Notes: generated by a model not told the origin, from the sequence alone. A DNA stretch of 21,439 nucleotides from Thermodesulfobacteriales bacterium (GCA_004525335.1 SPCL01000013.1:1-21439); one strand, 5' to 3'; counted from the stretch's first letter, positions 1 to 8,137 are shown. Numbers and translations: made by a program.

Positions 1-519
1 CGAACCTACAAGCTCCCTCATGGAGGTCCCGCCTGTGAGATCAACCCTGCCAACACTACCTGCAAATAGAGTGTCTCCAGAAAACACATGGTCGTCTATT
101 ACAAAACATACACTGCCCCAACTATGCCCTGGAGTATGCAAGACCTTGGCCTTAAGATTGCCGATTTCAATCTCGTCACCTTCTTCTATATACACATCTA
201 TTTTAGGTACTCGGACATTTCCGAATTGGGGGAACCTAGCTGCGGCCTCGGGTAAGGCTTGAAGAACAGGCTCGTCCTCAGGGTGCAAATAAAATGGGAC
301 CCCTAGCTCTTCTTTCGCTTGCTGCACACCGGCTACGTGATCTATATGAGTATGAGTGTTTACTATTTTTGTAATCTTCAACCCTGAATTCCTAACTTCA
401 GATAAAATTTCATCCATCTGCTCGCCCGGATCGATTAGTATTCCTTCATTGGTTTCTTCATCCCCCAGGATGTAGCAGTTAGTGAGAAAAATACCTCCTG
501 GTATGCACTTTATTATCAT
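1..519 (-). CDS. MBL-fold metallo-hydrolase (glyoxalase II-like), C-terminus cut by window edge
   Basis: The 173 visible codons encode a metallo-beta-lactamase-fold hydrolase of the hydroxyacylglutathione hydrolase-like group. The dinuclear metal motif HTHIDH lies at residues 56-61. The downstream ligands are the His of GHS (residue 132) and the Asp of SGDTLF (residue 149). The N-terminus (MIIKCIPGGIFLTNCYILGD) is the usual first strand pair of this family. The ATG at 519 is the only sensible start, because an in-frame stop (the acyP stop) lies just upstream. The gene follows acyP by 24 nt on the same strand, so the two are probably one operon. The family hydrolyses thioesters such as S-lactoylglutathione or related substrates; the substrate here cannot be read from the sequence. 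The last residues lie beyond base 1. Confidence 0.88.
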   Translation of the reverse strand, partial: MIIKCIPGGIFLTNCYILGDEETNEGILIDPGEQMDEILSEVRNSGLKITKIVNTHTHIDHVAGVQQAKEELGVPFYLHPEDEPVLQALPEAAARFPQFGNVRVPKIDVYIEEGDEIEIGNLKAKVLHTPGHSWGSVCFVIDDHVFSGDTLFAGSVGRVDLTGGTSMRELVGS

Positions 520-543
520 AACTTTTTGTATGCTCCCTTGTTC

Positions 544-819
544 TTAATTGATAGTAAATTCTTCAAACTCTGCAATGTAAGGCATCCAATCTATCTGAAC
601 TCTATCTACAATAGAGTGATCAGGTCCTATATGACACCAATCTGCAAGTTTTTGAAGCTGTGCCATATGACCTTCGGCAACAACTTCTACAGTTCCGTCT
701 TCTCTGTTCCTCACAAATCCCCTCAGTCCTAGCTCGCAGGCTTTTTCTTTAGTAGATGCTCTAAAAAAAACTCCCTGAACCTTGCCTTGGATTATAAGAT
801 GTAATCTTTTTTTATCCAT
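544..819 (-). CDS. acyP: acylphosphatase
   Basis: This is a full-length 91-residue acylphosphatase (EC 3.6.1.7), which hydrolyses carboxyl-phosphate bonds in acylphosphates in the cytoplasm. The signature GKVQGVFFRAST (residues 12-23) carries the phosphate-binding loop and the catalytic Arg. The second motif, GLRGFVRNREDGTVEVVAEG (31-50), carries the catalytic Asn. The length matches the family (about 90 residues). It is first in a minus-strand pair with the MBL-fold hydrolase. No Shine-Dalgarno sequence lies before the ATG. A TTGACA/TAATCT promoter ends only 11 nt upstream of the start, so the mRNA would have almost no leader. Identity is secure; the physiological substrate is not known for most bacterial members. 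Confidence 0.95.
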   Translation of the reverse strand: MDKKRLHLIIQGKVQGVFFRASTKEKACELGLRGFVRNREDGTVEVVAEGHMAQLQKLADWCHIGPDHSIVDRVQIDWMPYIAEFEEFTIN

Positions 820-830
820 CCTATAAGCTC

Positions 831-859
831 AGATTACCAAAATGCGCAATTTCTGTCAA
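831..859 (-). promoter_or_regulatory. sigma-70 promoter of acyP
   Basis: On the minus strand, TTGACA (854-859) and TAATCT (831-836) are separated by exactly 17 nt. Transcription would start near 824, about 5 nt before the acyP ATG at 819, giving a nearly leaderless mRNA. Confidence 0.6.
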
Positions 860-1033
860 TAAGAGCTCAGACTTTTTATTGTCGGATTTCCGTGACTTAG
901 AGTGCAATTGTTAAGAACATCTTTAATAATAAGGCCTTACAAAGTGAACTTGATACTGTGCGAAAATAGCAATATATAAAATTCCGAAATCTCAGAATTT
1001 TGTTTCTAAGAAGTTTTGTAAAAGTCCAAATGT

Positions 1034-1062
1034 TTGACAGTCAAAATACGAAGATGTATTTT
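1034..1062 (+). promoter_or_regulatory. sigma-70 promoter of thrC
   Basis: Consensus TTGACA (1034-1039), a 17-nt spacer and TATTTT (1057-1062). The expected start point (1069-1071) coincides with the thrC ATG at 1071, which would make the message leaderless. No Shine-Dalgarno sequence is present to argue otherwise. Confidence 0.55.
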
Positions 1063-1070
1063 GTTTAGTT

Positions 1071-2405
1071 ATGAGTGAATATAAAGCCTGGTTTAGCTGT
1101 ATCAACGAAGAGTGTGGTGAGACTTATCCTCTAGATGCAATAATCTACAGATGCAAGAAATGTAATAATCTCCTAGAAGTAACACACGACCTCAAAAAAT
1201 TAAAAGAAACTTCCGCTCAAGATTGGAAAGCAATATTTGATGACCGTTACCGCAAACAGTCCTGGCCCTACGGAAGCTCTGTGTGGGGCAAAAAAGAATG
1301 GGTCTGCCCATATGTAGAGGATGAAAATATAGTCTCGATGTATGAAGGCGCGACTAATCTTTTCTGGGCCGAAAGGTTTGGTAAACAGATCGGCATGGAA
1401 GAACTGTGGTTAAAAATGTGCGGTAACAGCCACACCGGTTCTTTTAAAGATTTGGGTATGACTGTACTTGTATCAGTTGTAAAACAGATGATCTCAGAAG
1501 GCAAAGATGTACCTGCAGTAGCTTGCGCCTCAACCGGAGACACCTCTGCGGCGCTTGCCGCCTATTGCGCCAGTGCGGGTATTCCTGCAATAGTTTTTCT
1601 ACCGAAAGATAAAGTTTCTATTGCTCAGCTTGTACAGCCAATTTCTAACGGCGCATTAGTTCTATCGTTAGATACCGATTTTGATGGCTGCATGGAAATG
1701 GTACAAAAGATATGTACTCAAAATAATATTTATCTCGCTAATTCTATGAACTCACTCAGGATAGAAGGGCAAAAAACTATAAGCATTGAACTATGCCAAC
1801 AATTCGATTGGGAAGTCCCTGACTGGATTATTATTCCGGGAGGCAACTTAGGAAACATATCGGCCTTGGGAAAAGGATTCTTAATGATGAAAGAGCTTGG
1901 CTTGATCAAAAAATTGCCAAGATTAGTATGTGCTCAGGCAGAGCATGCTAACCCTCTTTATTTGAGTTATCTGAAAAATTTTGAAGAGTTTCATCCTGTA
2001 AAGGCTAAGATAACGCTTGCTAACGCTATTCAAATTGGCAACCCTGTGAGTGTGAATAAAGCAATTAAGATTTTGAAAGAGTTTGACGGAATAGTTGAGC
2101 AGGCAAGTGAGGAGGAGTTATCTAATGCCGCAGCGCAAGTTGATAAAACAGGCACGTTTAACTGCCCTCACACAGGTGTTGCTCTTGCCGCTTTCCTAAA
2201 ATTAAAAGAGAAGAAAACATTTAAAGCCAGTGATAGGATTGTTATAATTTCTACAGCGCACGGGCTCAAATTTGTTGAATTTAAAATTGGCTATCATAAA
2301 AATGAACTTGAAGGCTTTTATTCAAAGTACGCAAACGCCCCAATAGAACTGCCAGCCGATTATGACGCGGTACAAGACGCAATATTTTCCAAGATTGGCG
2401 GGTAG
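1071..2405 (+). CDS. thrC: threonine synthase
   Basis: This is a 444-residue PLP-dependent threonine synthase (EC 4.2.3.1), which converts O-phosphohomoserine to threonine, the last step of the pathway. The N-terminus carries a rubredoxin-like four-cysteine knuckle (C10, C15, C28, C31), seen in one subgroup of bacterial and archaeal enzymes. The PLP lysine is K126 in HTGSFKDLGM. The phosphate-cradle motif is PGGNLGN (around residues 256-262). The C-terminal part has the expected CPHTGVALAA and STAHGLKF segments. thiE follows 30 nt downstream on the same strand, probably as an operon partner. The promoter sits directly on the start codon and no Shine-Dalgarno sequence is visible. Identity is secure. 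Confidence 0.96.
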   Translation: MSEYKAWFSCINEECGETYPLDAIIYRCKKCNNLLEVTHDLKKLKETSAQDWKAIFDDRYRKQSWPYGSSVWGKKEWVCPYVEDENIVSMYEGATNLFWAERFGKQIGMEELWLKMCGNSHTGSFKDLGMTVLVSVVKQMISEGKDVPAVACASTGDTSAALAAYCASAGIPAIVFLPKDKVSIAQLVQPISNGALVLSLDTDFDGCMEMVQKICTQNNIYLANSMNSLRIEGQKTISIELCQQFDWEVPDWIIIPGGNLGNISALGKGFLMMKELGLIKKLPRLVCAQAEHANPLYLSYLKNFEEFHPVKAKITLANAIQIGNPVSVNKAIKILKEFDGIVEQASEEELSNAAAQVDKTGTFNCPHTGVALAAFLKLKEKKTFKASDRIVIISTAHGLKFVEFKIGYHKNELEGFYSKYANAPIELPADYDAVQDAIFSKIGG

Positions 2406-2435
2406 TAAGTTTACCTCTCTGTAAAGATTCTAGAT

Positions 2436-3062
2436 ATGAAAAAGAATTTAAAGGGCCTCTATGTCATTACTGATAAAAAACTAATTAACCGTGACAGGTT
2501 TATAGAAACGGTTGAGAAAGCAATTAAAGGTGGGGCGCGCATAGTTCAGTTGAGAGAAAAGGGCACTCCGGAAAATGAAATAATAAGCTTAGGGCGTGAG
2601 ATTCTAAAAGTAACAAAAAGTTACCGCATACCGCTAATAATCAATGACTCCCCGGAGCTTGCGCAGGAGATAGGAGCGGACGGGGTTCATCTGGGTGGAG
2701 AGGACGCTTCCATAACAAATGCTAGGGCGATACTAGGCGATATGGCGATAATCGGAGTCTCTTGTTATAACCAGATAGGGCGGGGTCTAAAAGCGATGGA
2801 AAACGGCGCAGATTATGTGGCGTTTGGAACGCCGTACTACACACCCACTAAACCGGAGAGAGAGCCTACTACGATCGATATTCTTAGAGAAGCCGTTAAT
2901 TTAATAAAGAGTATTCCGATTTTTGCGATTGGTGGAATTACAAAAGATAACGCAATGCCTATTTTGGAAACTGGAGTAGAGGGAATTGCAGTAATTACAA
3001 GCGTATTCGGATCCCCTGATCCAGAAACTGCTGCCCGAGAGTTAGCTGCTTTATCAAGTTAA
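2436..3062 (+). CDS. thiE: thiamine-phosphate synthase
   Basis: This is a 208-residue thiamine phosphate synthase (EC 2.5.1.3), a TIM-barrel enzyme that joins HMP-pyrophosphate and thiazole phosphate. Motifs appear in the family order: VQLREK (37-42), IIND (68-71), GADGVHLGGED (80-90), GVS (107-109), the phosphate loop GTPYYTPTKP (131-140), AIGGI (164-168) and GIAVITSV (183-190). The length is normal. The gene lies 30 nt after thrC and lacks a clear Shine-Dalgarno sequence (upstream bases are AAAGATTCTAGAT), so translation may depend on coupling to thrC. It ends 2 nt from the stop of the convergent deoxyhypusine-synthase-like gene, with no terminator hairpin between. No TPP riboswitch is seen upstream, and no other thi genes are in the window. 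Confidence 0.95.
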   Translation: MKKNLKGLYVITDKKLINRDRFIETVEKAIKGGARIVQLREKGTPENEIISLGREILKVTKSYRIPLIINDSPELAQEIGADGVHLGGEDASITNARAILGDMAIIGVSCYNQIGRGLKAMENGADYVAFGTPYYTPTKPEREPTTIDILREAVNLIKSIPIFAIGGITKDNAMPILETGVEGIAVITSVFGSPDPETAARELAALSS

Positions 3063-3064
3063 TA

Positions 3065-4153
3065 TTATAGAACCCCTGAAAAATCTTTCCCTTTTCTCTT
3101 CTTGCCAACCCTTTCTGCCAGTGCATGAGAGACTAGAGGAAGAGCAATTGTTGCGTCGCAATAGCACTGCACAAGGCTACCTTCCGAATCTTCTTTTCCC
3201 CAAGAAACCGCTTCTTCGAATGTACATCCAGAGAGCCCACCCCACTGAGGTGAGTCGGTTGTTATTTGAATAGCATACTTGTGAGGGTAATAAGCCTCAG
3301 AAGCACCCGTCCCTTTTCTCTTTAATCCGTCTCCTCTGTTAGGAACGTGCCTGTCTGGATAAAGCAAATCTCCTGTGACGGCAAAGAGCTGTATGAAATC
3401 CTTTGGTACTCCCCCGCCAATATAGATAACTGCTGTTTCCTTTACGGTTTCACCCAAAGTCATAAATTCTACATAATCCTTAATAGCATCAATTGTTAAG
3501 CTGAACCCTTTACTCTTAGCGATTAGTGCTGCATCACCGTAAGGGCTGTCGGCAATAGCTGGGCAAAATATTGGAACGCCGTGTTCAGCCGCTTTTGCTA
3601 CAATACTTGGAATGTTTTTTTGAGCTAACCATTTTCCACACTCAAGGAGCAATTCTCTTGATGAGTAATTGTATGATTCGTCTAAAGTCATGATAAACTC
3701 AGCTAAAAGCTCAGTCATAACTAAGTAATCGGTCTCTTTTCCGTAAACATCATAGTAGCGGTTAAGGCCTTCTCTAAAGAGTACTTCGTTGTCAGCTGTG
3801 TGAGAGCCCTGCCAGTAGTCAAATCCCATTGCGTCTACGATGTCTTCTGAAATATTGGCGCCTGTGGGAACAAGTATGTCAACGTAGCGGTTTTCAATAA
3901 GCCAATTAATTATTTTCCACTGCCCTGTAGTCGAAAGCGACCCCGCGTAACCAAGGAGTATCGTAACGTCATCATCATTTATCATCTGCTCTAACACATC
4001 TACCACGCGTGCCAAGCTCTTGCCCTGAAATCCGGTCTCTGCCATCTCTGAGAGGAGTTGTGAAACAGTCTTAGACGCATCTACTTCAATAGCCTTTACC
4101 TTTTTATTTAGATAATCATCTATGGTCGTTTTGTCTTTAACTTTATCCGCCAT
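3065..4153 (-). CDS. deoxyhypusine synthase family protein
   Basis: A 362-residue member of the deoxyhypusine synthase (DHS) family, NAD-dependent aminobutyl (spermidine/putrescine) transferases. The catalytic lysine region is intact: EAVSWGK, with K320 aligning with Lys329 of human DHS. The GGGVPK motif (247-252) and H291 (in PHKYAIQ) stand at the places of the GGG..K and active-site His segments. The segment between them differs from true DHS, which has HHIANANLMRNG there. Bacteria lack eIF5A, so lysine hypusination is unlikely; some bacterial homologues are known to make homospermidine or related polyamines, and that is the likely role. The ATG at 4153 is chosen over an in-frame ATG at 4171 because GGAGGTG lies 9 nt before it. 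The gene follows leuS by 85 nt on the same strand. Confidence 0.88.
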   Translation of the reverse strand: MADKVKDKTTIDDYLNKKVKAIEVDASKTVSQLLSEMAETGFQGKSLARVVDVLEQMINDDDVTILLGYAGSLSTTGQWKIINWLIENRYVDILVPTGANISEDIVDAMGFDYWQGSHTADNEVLFREGLNRYYDVYGKETDYLVMTELLAEFIMTLDESYNYSSRELLLECGKWLAQKNIPSIVAKAAEHGVPIFCPAIADSPYGDAALIAKSKGFSLTIDAIKDYVEFMTLGETVKETAVIYIGGGVPKDFIQLFAVTGDLLYPDRHVPNRGDGLKRKGTGASEAYYPHKYAIQITTDSPQWGGLSGCTFEEAVSWGKEDSEGSLVQCYCDATIALPLVSHALAERVGKKRKGKDFSGVL

Positions 4154-4238
4154 TAGATATGGCACCTCCATTTAGTTGTTATAGTAAGAATTGAGCGATT
4201 CAAAATTCCACACTAAGTATAAATATCAAAGGTGGGTA

Positions 4239-6725
4239 TTAGACAACTATATTCACAAGCCTCTTTGGTACTACAATTACCTTCTTTGGCTCTTTCCCGG
4301 CTATGAAGCTTTGAACTTTTTCATCCAAAAGAGCTGCCTCTTTCATCTGGTCCTGATCAGAGTCGGAATCCATAGTTATTTGACTCCTTACTTTACCATT
4401 AATCTGAATTACGATGTTTATAGCCGCACTCTGCACAAGCTCCTCGTTCCAGGTAATCCATTGCATATCAACGAGTGTATTATCGTATCCAAGCTCGTGC
4501 CAGAGCTCCTCTGAAACATGAGGGGCCATAGGGTAAAGGAGTCTTATCATAGCTTCAACCGCTTCCCTTAAAACCGGCAAATCATCCTGTCCATCTGGTT
4601 TAAATCTGGATGTGTCGTTTAGCAGTTCCATAACAGCCGCAATTGCAGTATTGAACTGAAACCTGTCCAGATCATCTGTTACTTTCTTTATTGTCTTATG
4701 AACTTTGGTAAGAAGCTCTTTGGCTGATTTTGAAATTTTCGAGGGCTCAACTTGTTTTCCCTTAACCTGCTCTATTTTGTCATATACATCAAAAATAAGC
4801 CGCCACACACGGTTTAAAAATCTAAATGATCCTTCGACCCCTTCATCACTCCAGTCCAAATCTCTATTTACCGGTGCAGCAAACATAATAAATAATCTGA
4901 CCGTGTCTGCGCCGTATTTAGCAATCATATCGTCAGGGTCTACGATGTTTCCAACAGATTTTGACATTTTAGTGCCATCTTTTATAACCATGCCCTGTGT
5001 TAGCAAGTTCTTAAAAGGCTCGTCCAGATCACACATTCCAAGATCTCTTAGAGCTTTTGTAAAGAACCTTGCATAGAGTAAATGTAGTATTGCGTGCTCA
5101 ATACCACCAATGTACTGGTCAACTGAAAGCCAATAAGAAACCTCATCTTTATTGAAAATGCCTTGGGTATATTTTGGTGATGCATACCTAAGAAAATACC
5201 AGGATGATTCTACAAAAGTATCCATGGTATCAGTCTCTCTTTTTGCTGGATCTCCGCAATCAGGACAAGTTGTATTTACAAAACTTTCTACTTTTGACAG
5301 CGGTGATCCGCCTTTACCTGTGAACTCAATATCAAGCGGTAACTCTACCGGGAGATCTTCATCCGGAACTGGAACAGCGCCGCATTTGTCGCAGTATATG
5401 ATCGGAATAGGAGTTCCCCAGTACCTCTGCCTAGAAATTCCCCAGTCACGGAGTCTGTAATTAATCTGCTTTTCACCCAGCCCGTTCTGCTCTATAAATT
5501 CAACTATATTCTCTTTTGCGGTTGCTGATTCGAGATCAGAGAATTGCTGAGAATTAACCATCACACCCGGCTCTACATAAGCTTCCTTCATAGTGTGAGG
5601 ATCAAGCTCCACACCTTCCGGTTGAATTACAACCCTGATAGGCAAGTTGTATTCCTTTGCAAATTCAAAATCCCTCTGGTCATGGGCGGGGACGCACATA
5701 ATAATTCCGGTTCCGTATTCAAATAGCACAAAGTTTGCTACATAGATTGGTATGCTTAGATGGGTGAAAGGATTTATTGCATAGGCACCTGTAAAAACAC
5801 CCTCTTTTTTTGCCCCATCTGCAACTCTTTCAAGATTGCTCTGTTTTTTTACTCTGTTTACAAATTCCAGAACTTCCTCTTCTTCCGGTTTTCCTTTTAT
5901 CAACTCCTCAACAAGCGGATGCTCGGGGGCAAGACTCATATAGGTAACACCGAATACAGTATCTGGCCTGGTTGTAAAAACCTTCACAATATCCTCTTCA
6001 CCAATAGTATCATGGAGTTTGAATTCAATCTCTGCCCCGGTGCTTTTACCTATCCAGTTCTTCTGCATAGAGAGCACTCTTTCCGGCCACCCGTCTTTTA
6101 GCTTATCAGCCCACTCAAGAAGTTCTTCTGTATACTCCGTAGTTTTAAGAAACCAGCCTGCCATTTCTTTTAATTCAACTTCCGAGCCACAGCGCCAGCA
6201 CTGCCCGTCCTCTACCTGCTCGTTAGCCAGCACAGTCTCACATGACGGACACCAGTTAACCGTAGTCGACTTTTGGTAAGCCAGCCCCTTTTGATACATG
6301 TGGGTAAAGACCATCTGCTCCCATTTGTAATAAGTCGGGTCACATGTGGCGATTTCTCTAGTCCAATCGTAACTGTAGCCAAGTTTCTTGAGTTGAGCTT
6401 TCATTTGCTCGATGTTCTCATAAGTCCATTTTGCAGGATGAACCCCTCGCTCAATTGCGGCATTCTCCGCAGGTAGTCCGAAGGCGTCCCATCCTATCGG
6501 ATGTAGGACATTAAATCCTCTTGTGCGCTTGTAACGAGCTGTGACATCGCCGATTGTGTAGTTTCTAATGTGCCCCATGTGTATACGGCCCGAGGGGTAA
6601 GGAAACATCTCTAAGACATAATATTTCTCTTTGTTATTATCAACTTCAACCTGGTACAGCTTCTTCTCATCCCAGTCCTTCCGCCACTTGTTTTCTATAT
6701 CTTTAGGGTTATAACTCTCTTTCAT
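4239..6725 (-). CDS. leuS: leucyl-tRNA synthetase
   Basis: This is a complete 828-residue class I leucyl-tRNA synthetase (EC 6.1.1.4). The HIGH-type signature is HMGH (49-52) and the KMSKS loop is at 586-590. The CP1 editing domain carries the T-rich motif TTRPDT (251-256) and the aspartate motif VPAHDQRDFEFA (345-356), so proofreading of mischarged tRNA should be active. Zinc-binding CPSC and CWRC pairs (159-179) and a further CDKC/CPDC set (445-490) are present. The C-terminal INGKVRSQI segment fits the tRNA-binding tail. The ATG at 6725 (MKESYNPKDIENKW) matches the usual LeuRS N-terminus; an in-frame TTG at 6746 would add seven residues. A possible promoter, TTGTGT-16-TATTCT, lies at 6759-6786. 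The gene is divergent from the uracil-DNA glycosylase gene. Confidence 0.97.
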   Translation of the reverse strand: MKESYNPKDIENKWRKDWDEKKLYQVEVDNNKEKYYVLEMFPYPSGRIHMGHIRNYTIGDVTARYKRTRGFNVLHPIGWDAFGLPAENAAIERGVHPAKWTYENIEQMKAQLKKLGYSYDWTREIATCDPTYYKWEQMVFTHMYQKGLAYQKSTTVNWCPSCETVLANEQVEDGQCWRCGSEVELKEMAGWFLKTTEYTEELLEWADKLKDGWPERVLSMQKNWIGKSTGAEIEFKLHDTIGEEDIVKVFTTRPDTVFGVTYMSLAPEHPLVEELIKGKPEEEEVLEFVNRVKKQSNLERVADGAKKEGVFTGAYAINPFTHLSIPIYVANFVLFEYGTGIIMCVPAHDQRDFEFAKEYNLPIRVVIQPEGVELDPHTMKEAYVEPGVMVNSQQFSDLESATAKENIVEFIEQNGLGEKQINYRLRDWGISRQRYWGTPIPIIYCDKCGAVPVPDEDLPVELPLDIEFTGKGGSPLSKVESFVNTTCPDCGDPAKRETDTMDTFVESSWYFLRYASPKYTQGIFNKDEVSYWLSVDQYIGGIEHAILHLLYARFFTKALRDLGMCDLDEPFKNLLTQGMVIKDGTKMSKSVGNIVDPDDMIAKYGADTVRLFIMFAAPVNRDLDWSDEGVEGSFRFLNRVWRLIFDVYDKIEQVKGKQVEPSKISKSAKELLTKVHKTIKKVTDDLDRFQFNTAIAAVMELLNDTSRFKPDGQDDLPVLREAVEAMIRLLYPMAPHVSEELWHELGYDNTLVDMQWITWNEELVQSAAINIVIQINGKVRSQITMDSDSDQDQMKEAALLDEKVQSFIAGKEPKKVIVVPKRLVNIVV

Positions 6726-6824
6726 TTTGCGTCTTATTAGCTCCAAAAAGTTTTATTTAGAATAGAATGATTTACCAGAAACACAAGGAGAGTTCAAAGT
6801 ATTTGCCTCTTTGGTAAATATGTT

Positions 6825-6853
6825 TTTACAATTTAGCTATGTTGTATTATATT
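6825..6853 (+). promoter_or_regulatory. possible promoter of the uracil-DNA glycosylase gene
   Basis: TTTACA (6825-6830), 17 nt, TATATT (6848-6853). The start point would be near 6860, about 8 nt before the ATG at 6868. The apparent AGGGA Shine-Dalgarno (6854-6858) would then lie outside the transcript, so either the promoter or the site is not used as drawn. Confidence 0.35.
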
Positions 6854-6867
6854 AGGGATGAACCGAT

Positions 6868-7671
6868 ATGACCGTAGATAATGAGCTAAAAGAAATAGTA
6901 GATGAACTCAAGAACTATCTGGAGTTTCAACAATCTATGGGCATAAGAACTATCCCTGCCCAGAAGATTGCAACCCAAGAAAGTACACCTGTAATATCTA
7001 AAACTGAAAAAAAAGAACCGAGGGTAGAGCTAGTGTCTAAAACAACAACCACGCTTGATGAAGATATTATCACAATTAAAGAACCGGCTAATCTGTTTGA
7101 CGGGAAAACAATGACACTTGAGGAAATTAGAGAGGAGATAGGAGACTGCACCAGGTGTCAATTGCATGAAGGTCGGACAAACCTTGTTTTCGGAGACGGG
7201 AATCCGAAGGCAAGACTCATGTTTGTAGGAGAAGGTCCGGGACGTGATGAGGATATGCAGGGTAAGCCATTTGTTGGAAGATCAGGAAAACTTCTAACTA
7301 AGATAATTGAAGCTATGGGACTTAAGCGGGAAGACGTTTATATTGGTAATGTTGTGAAATGCAGGCCACCTAACAACAGAGCGCCTGAGCAGAATGAAAT
7401 GGACACATGCGAGCAGTTCCTCTTTAAGCAGATAAGATTTATTAAGCCTGAAGTAATAGTTTGCCTGGGCGCTACAGCGGCAAAGTCGATACTCAAAACC
7501 AAGGCTAGTCTTGGAAGTTTGAGAGGGAAATTTCATATGTATAGCGGATCAAAACTTATGGTTACTTACCACCCCGCAGCCCTACTTAGAAATCCTAATT
7601 TTAAGAAACCGGCCTGGGAAGATATGCAGGTCGTAATGAAAGAGTTGGGACTTCCATTACCTAAAAAATAA
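6868..7671 (+). CDS. family 4 uracil-DNA glycosylase (Fe-S)
   Basis: A 267-residue uracil-DNA glycosylase of family 4, which removes uracil from DNA to start base-excision repair. The four 4Fe-4S ligands have the family spacing: C94 and C97 (CTRC), C165 (KCRPP) and C181. Motif A is GEGPGRDED (121-129), PFVGRSGKLL follows it, and the DNA-binding motif HPAALLRN is at 235-242. The first 85 residues form a charged, low-complexity extension that is common in this group and without catalytic motifs. The ATG at 6868 has AGGGA 9 nt upstream. The gene is divergent from leuS, and its stop codon lies 3 nt before tRNA-Arg, so the two may be co-transcribed. The main uncertainty is the exact start. Confidence 0.92.
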   Translation: MTVDNELKEIVDELKNYLEFQQSMGIRTIPAQKIATQESTPVISKTEKKEPRVELVSKTTTTLDEDIITIKEPANLFDGKTMTLEEIREEIGDCTRCQLHEGRTNLVFGDGNPKARLMFVGEGPGRDEDMQGKPFVGRSGKLLTKIIEAMGLKREDVYIGNVVKCRPPNNRAPEQNEMDTCEQFLFKQIRFIKPEVIVCLGATAAKSILKTKASLGSLRGKFHMYSGSKLMVTYHPAALLRNPNFKKPAWEDMQVVMKELGLPLPKK

Positions 7672-7674
7672 TCA

Positions 7675-7751
7675 GGGCGATTAGCTCAGTGGATTAGAGC
7701 GCAGGCCTCCGAAGCCTGAGGCCGGGGGTTCGAATCCCCCATCGCCCGCCA
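7675..7751 (+). tRNA. tRNA-Arg (CCG)
   Basis: A complete cloverleaf: acceptor GGGCGAT/ATCGCCC, D arm GCTCAGTGGATTAGAGC, anticodon stem CAGGC/GCCTG with loop CTCCGAA (anticodon CCG, reading CGG), variable loop, T stem GGGGG/CCCCC with loop TTCGAAT, discriminator G and an encoded CCA. It starts 3 nt after the stop of the uracil-DNA glycosylase gene, and no separate promoter is obvious in the gap. Its 3' half is duplicated 529 nt downstream, as expected if this gene served as an integration site. Confidence 0.97.
7712..7747 (+). repeat. direct repeat copy 1 (tRNA-Arg 3' half; att-like)
   Basis: The 36 nt from the anticodon stem's 3' strand to the end of the acceptor stem recur at 8241-8276 with two mismatches (7721/8250 and 7722/8251). 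The last 25 nt are identical. This is the form of an attL/attR pair at a tRNA gene. Confidence 0.75.
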
Positions 7752-7784
7752 TTGTTTTTAATAGCTTAAAATTACAATCAGAAC

Positions 7785-8078
7785 CTATTTCCCGAATTTC
7801 TTGTTATATGACTTCATACATCCAGCAACAAAGCTATTAACAGTGGCTTCATCGGTATCGAATCCCATTTCCTTAAAATGATCTTCCCACAGTTTATAAA
7901 ATAATTCCCGACACTCTTTTTCCGCCTTCTCAGGTTGATATTCGCTATGGTCAACCGCTATAGCTTTACCGCCCTGCTCGCCAATTATTTCGGCCCTCAT
8001 CTCACTGTCGGCATCGGCTAGTAAATTGATAGGCATGAATAACAATAAAGCCCCTGCCATTATTAAAATTATTCTCAT
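7785..8078 (-). CDS. small exported protein of unknown function
   Basis: I do not recognise this 97-residue protein. Residues 1-23 look like a signal peptide: MR, a hydrophobic core (IILIMAGALLLFMPINLL) and an ADA site. The mature part is about 74 residues, highly charged, with two cysteines (C56, C87) that could form a disulfide, and ends in a basic tail (KSYNKKFGK). A strong Shine-Dalgarno AGGAGG stands 6 nt before the ATG, and a promoter (TTAACT-18-TATAAT, 8108-8137) lies upstream, so the gene looks expressed. It sits between the two copies of the tRNA-Arg 3' half, on the strand opposite to the tRNA, and is the only visible cargo of that interval. It is probably periplasmic or secreted. 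Confidence 0.72.
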   Translation of the reverse strand: MRIILIMAGALLLFMPINLLADADSEMRAEIIGEQGGKAIAVDHSEYQPEKAEKECRELFYKLWEDHFKEMGFDTDEATVNSFVAGCMKSYNKKFGK

Positions 8079-8107
8079 ACATTCCCTCCTGTATTCTTAA
8101 TATTCTC

Positions 8108-8137
8108 ATTATACAATAGAAGGCGTATAAAAGTTAA
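8108..8137 (-). promoter_or_regulatory. promoter of the small exported protein gene
   Basis: Minus-strand TTAACT (8132-8137), 18 nt, perfect TATAAT (8108-8113). The start near 8101 gives a leader of about 22 nt that contains the AGGAGG ribosome site. Confidence 0.5.

Noticed and set aside
4153..4171. ATG at 4171 as start of the deoxyhypusine-synthase-like gene
   Set aside because: GGAGGTG, the best ribosome site in the region, falls inside this extension and points to the ATG at 4153.
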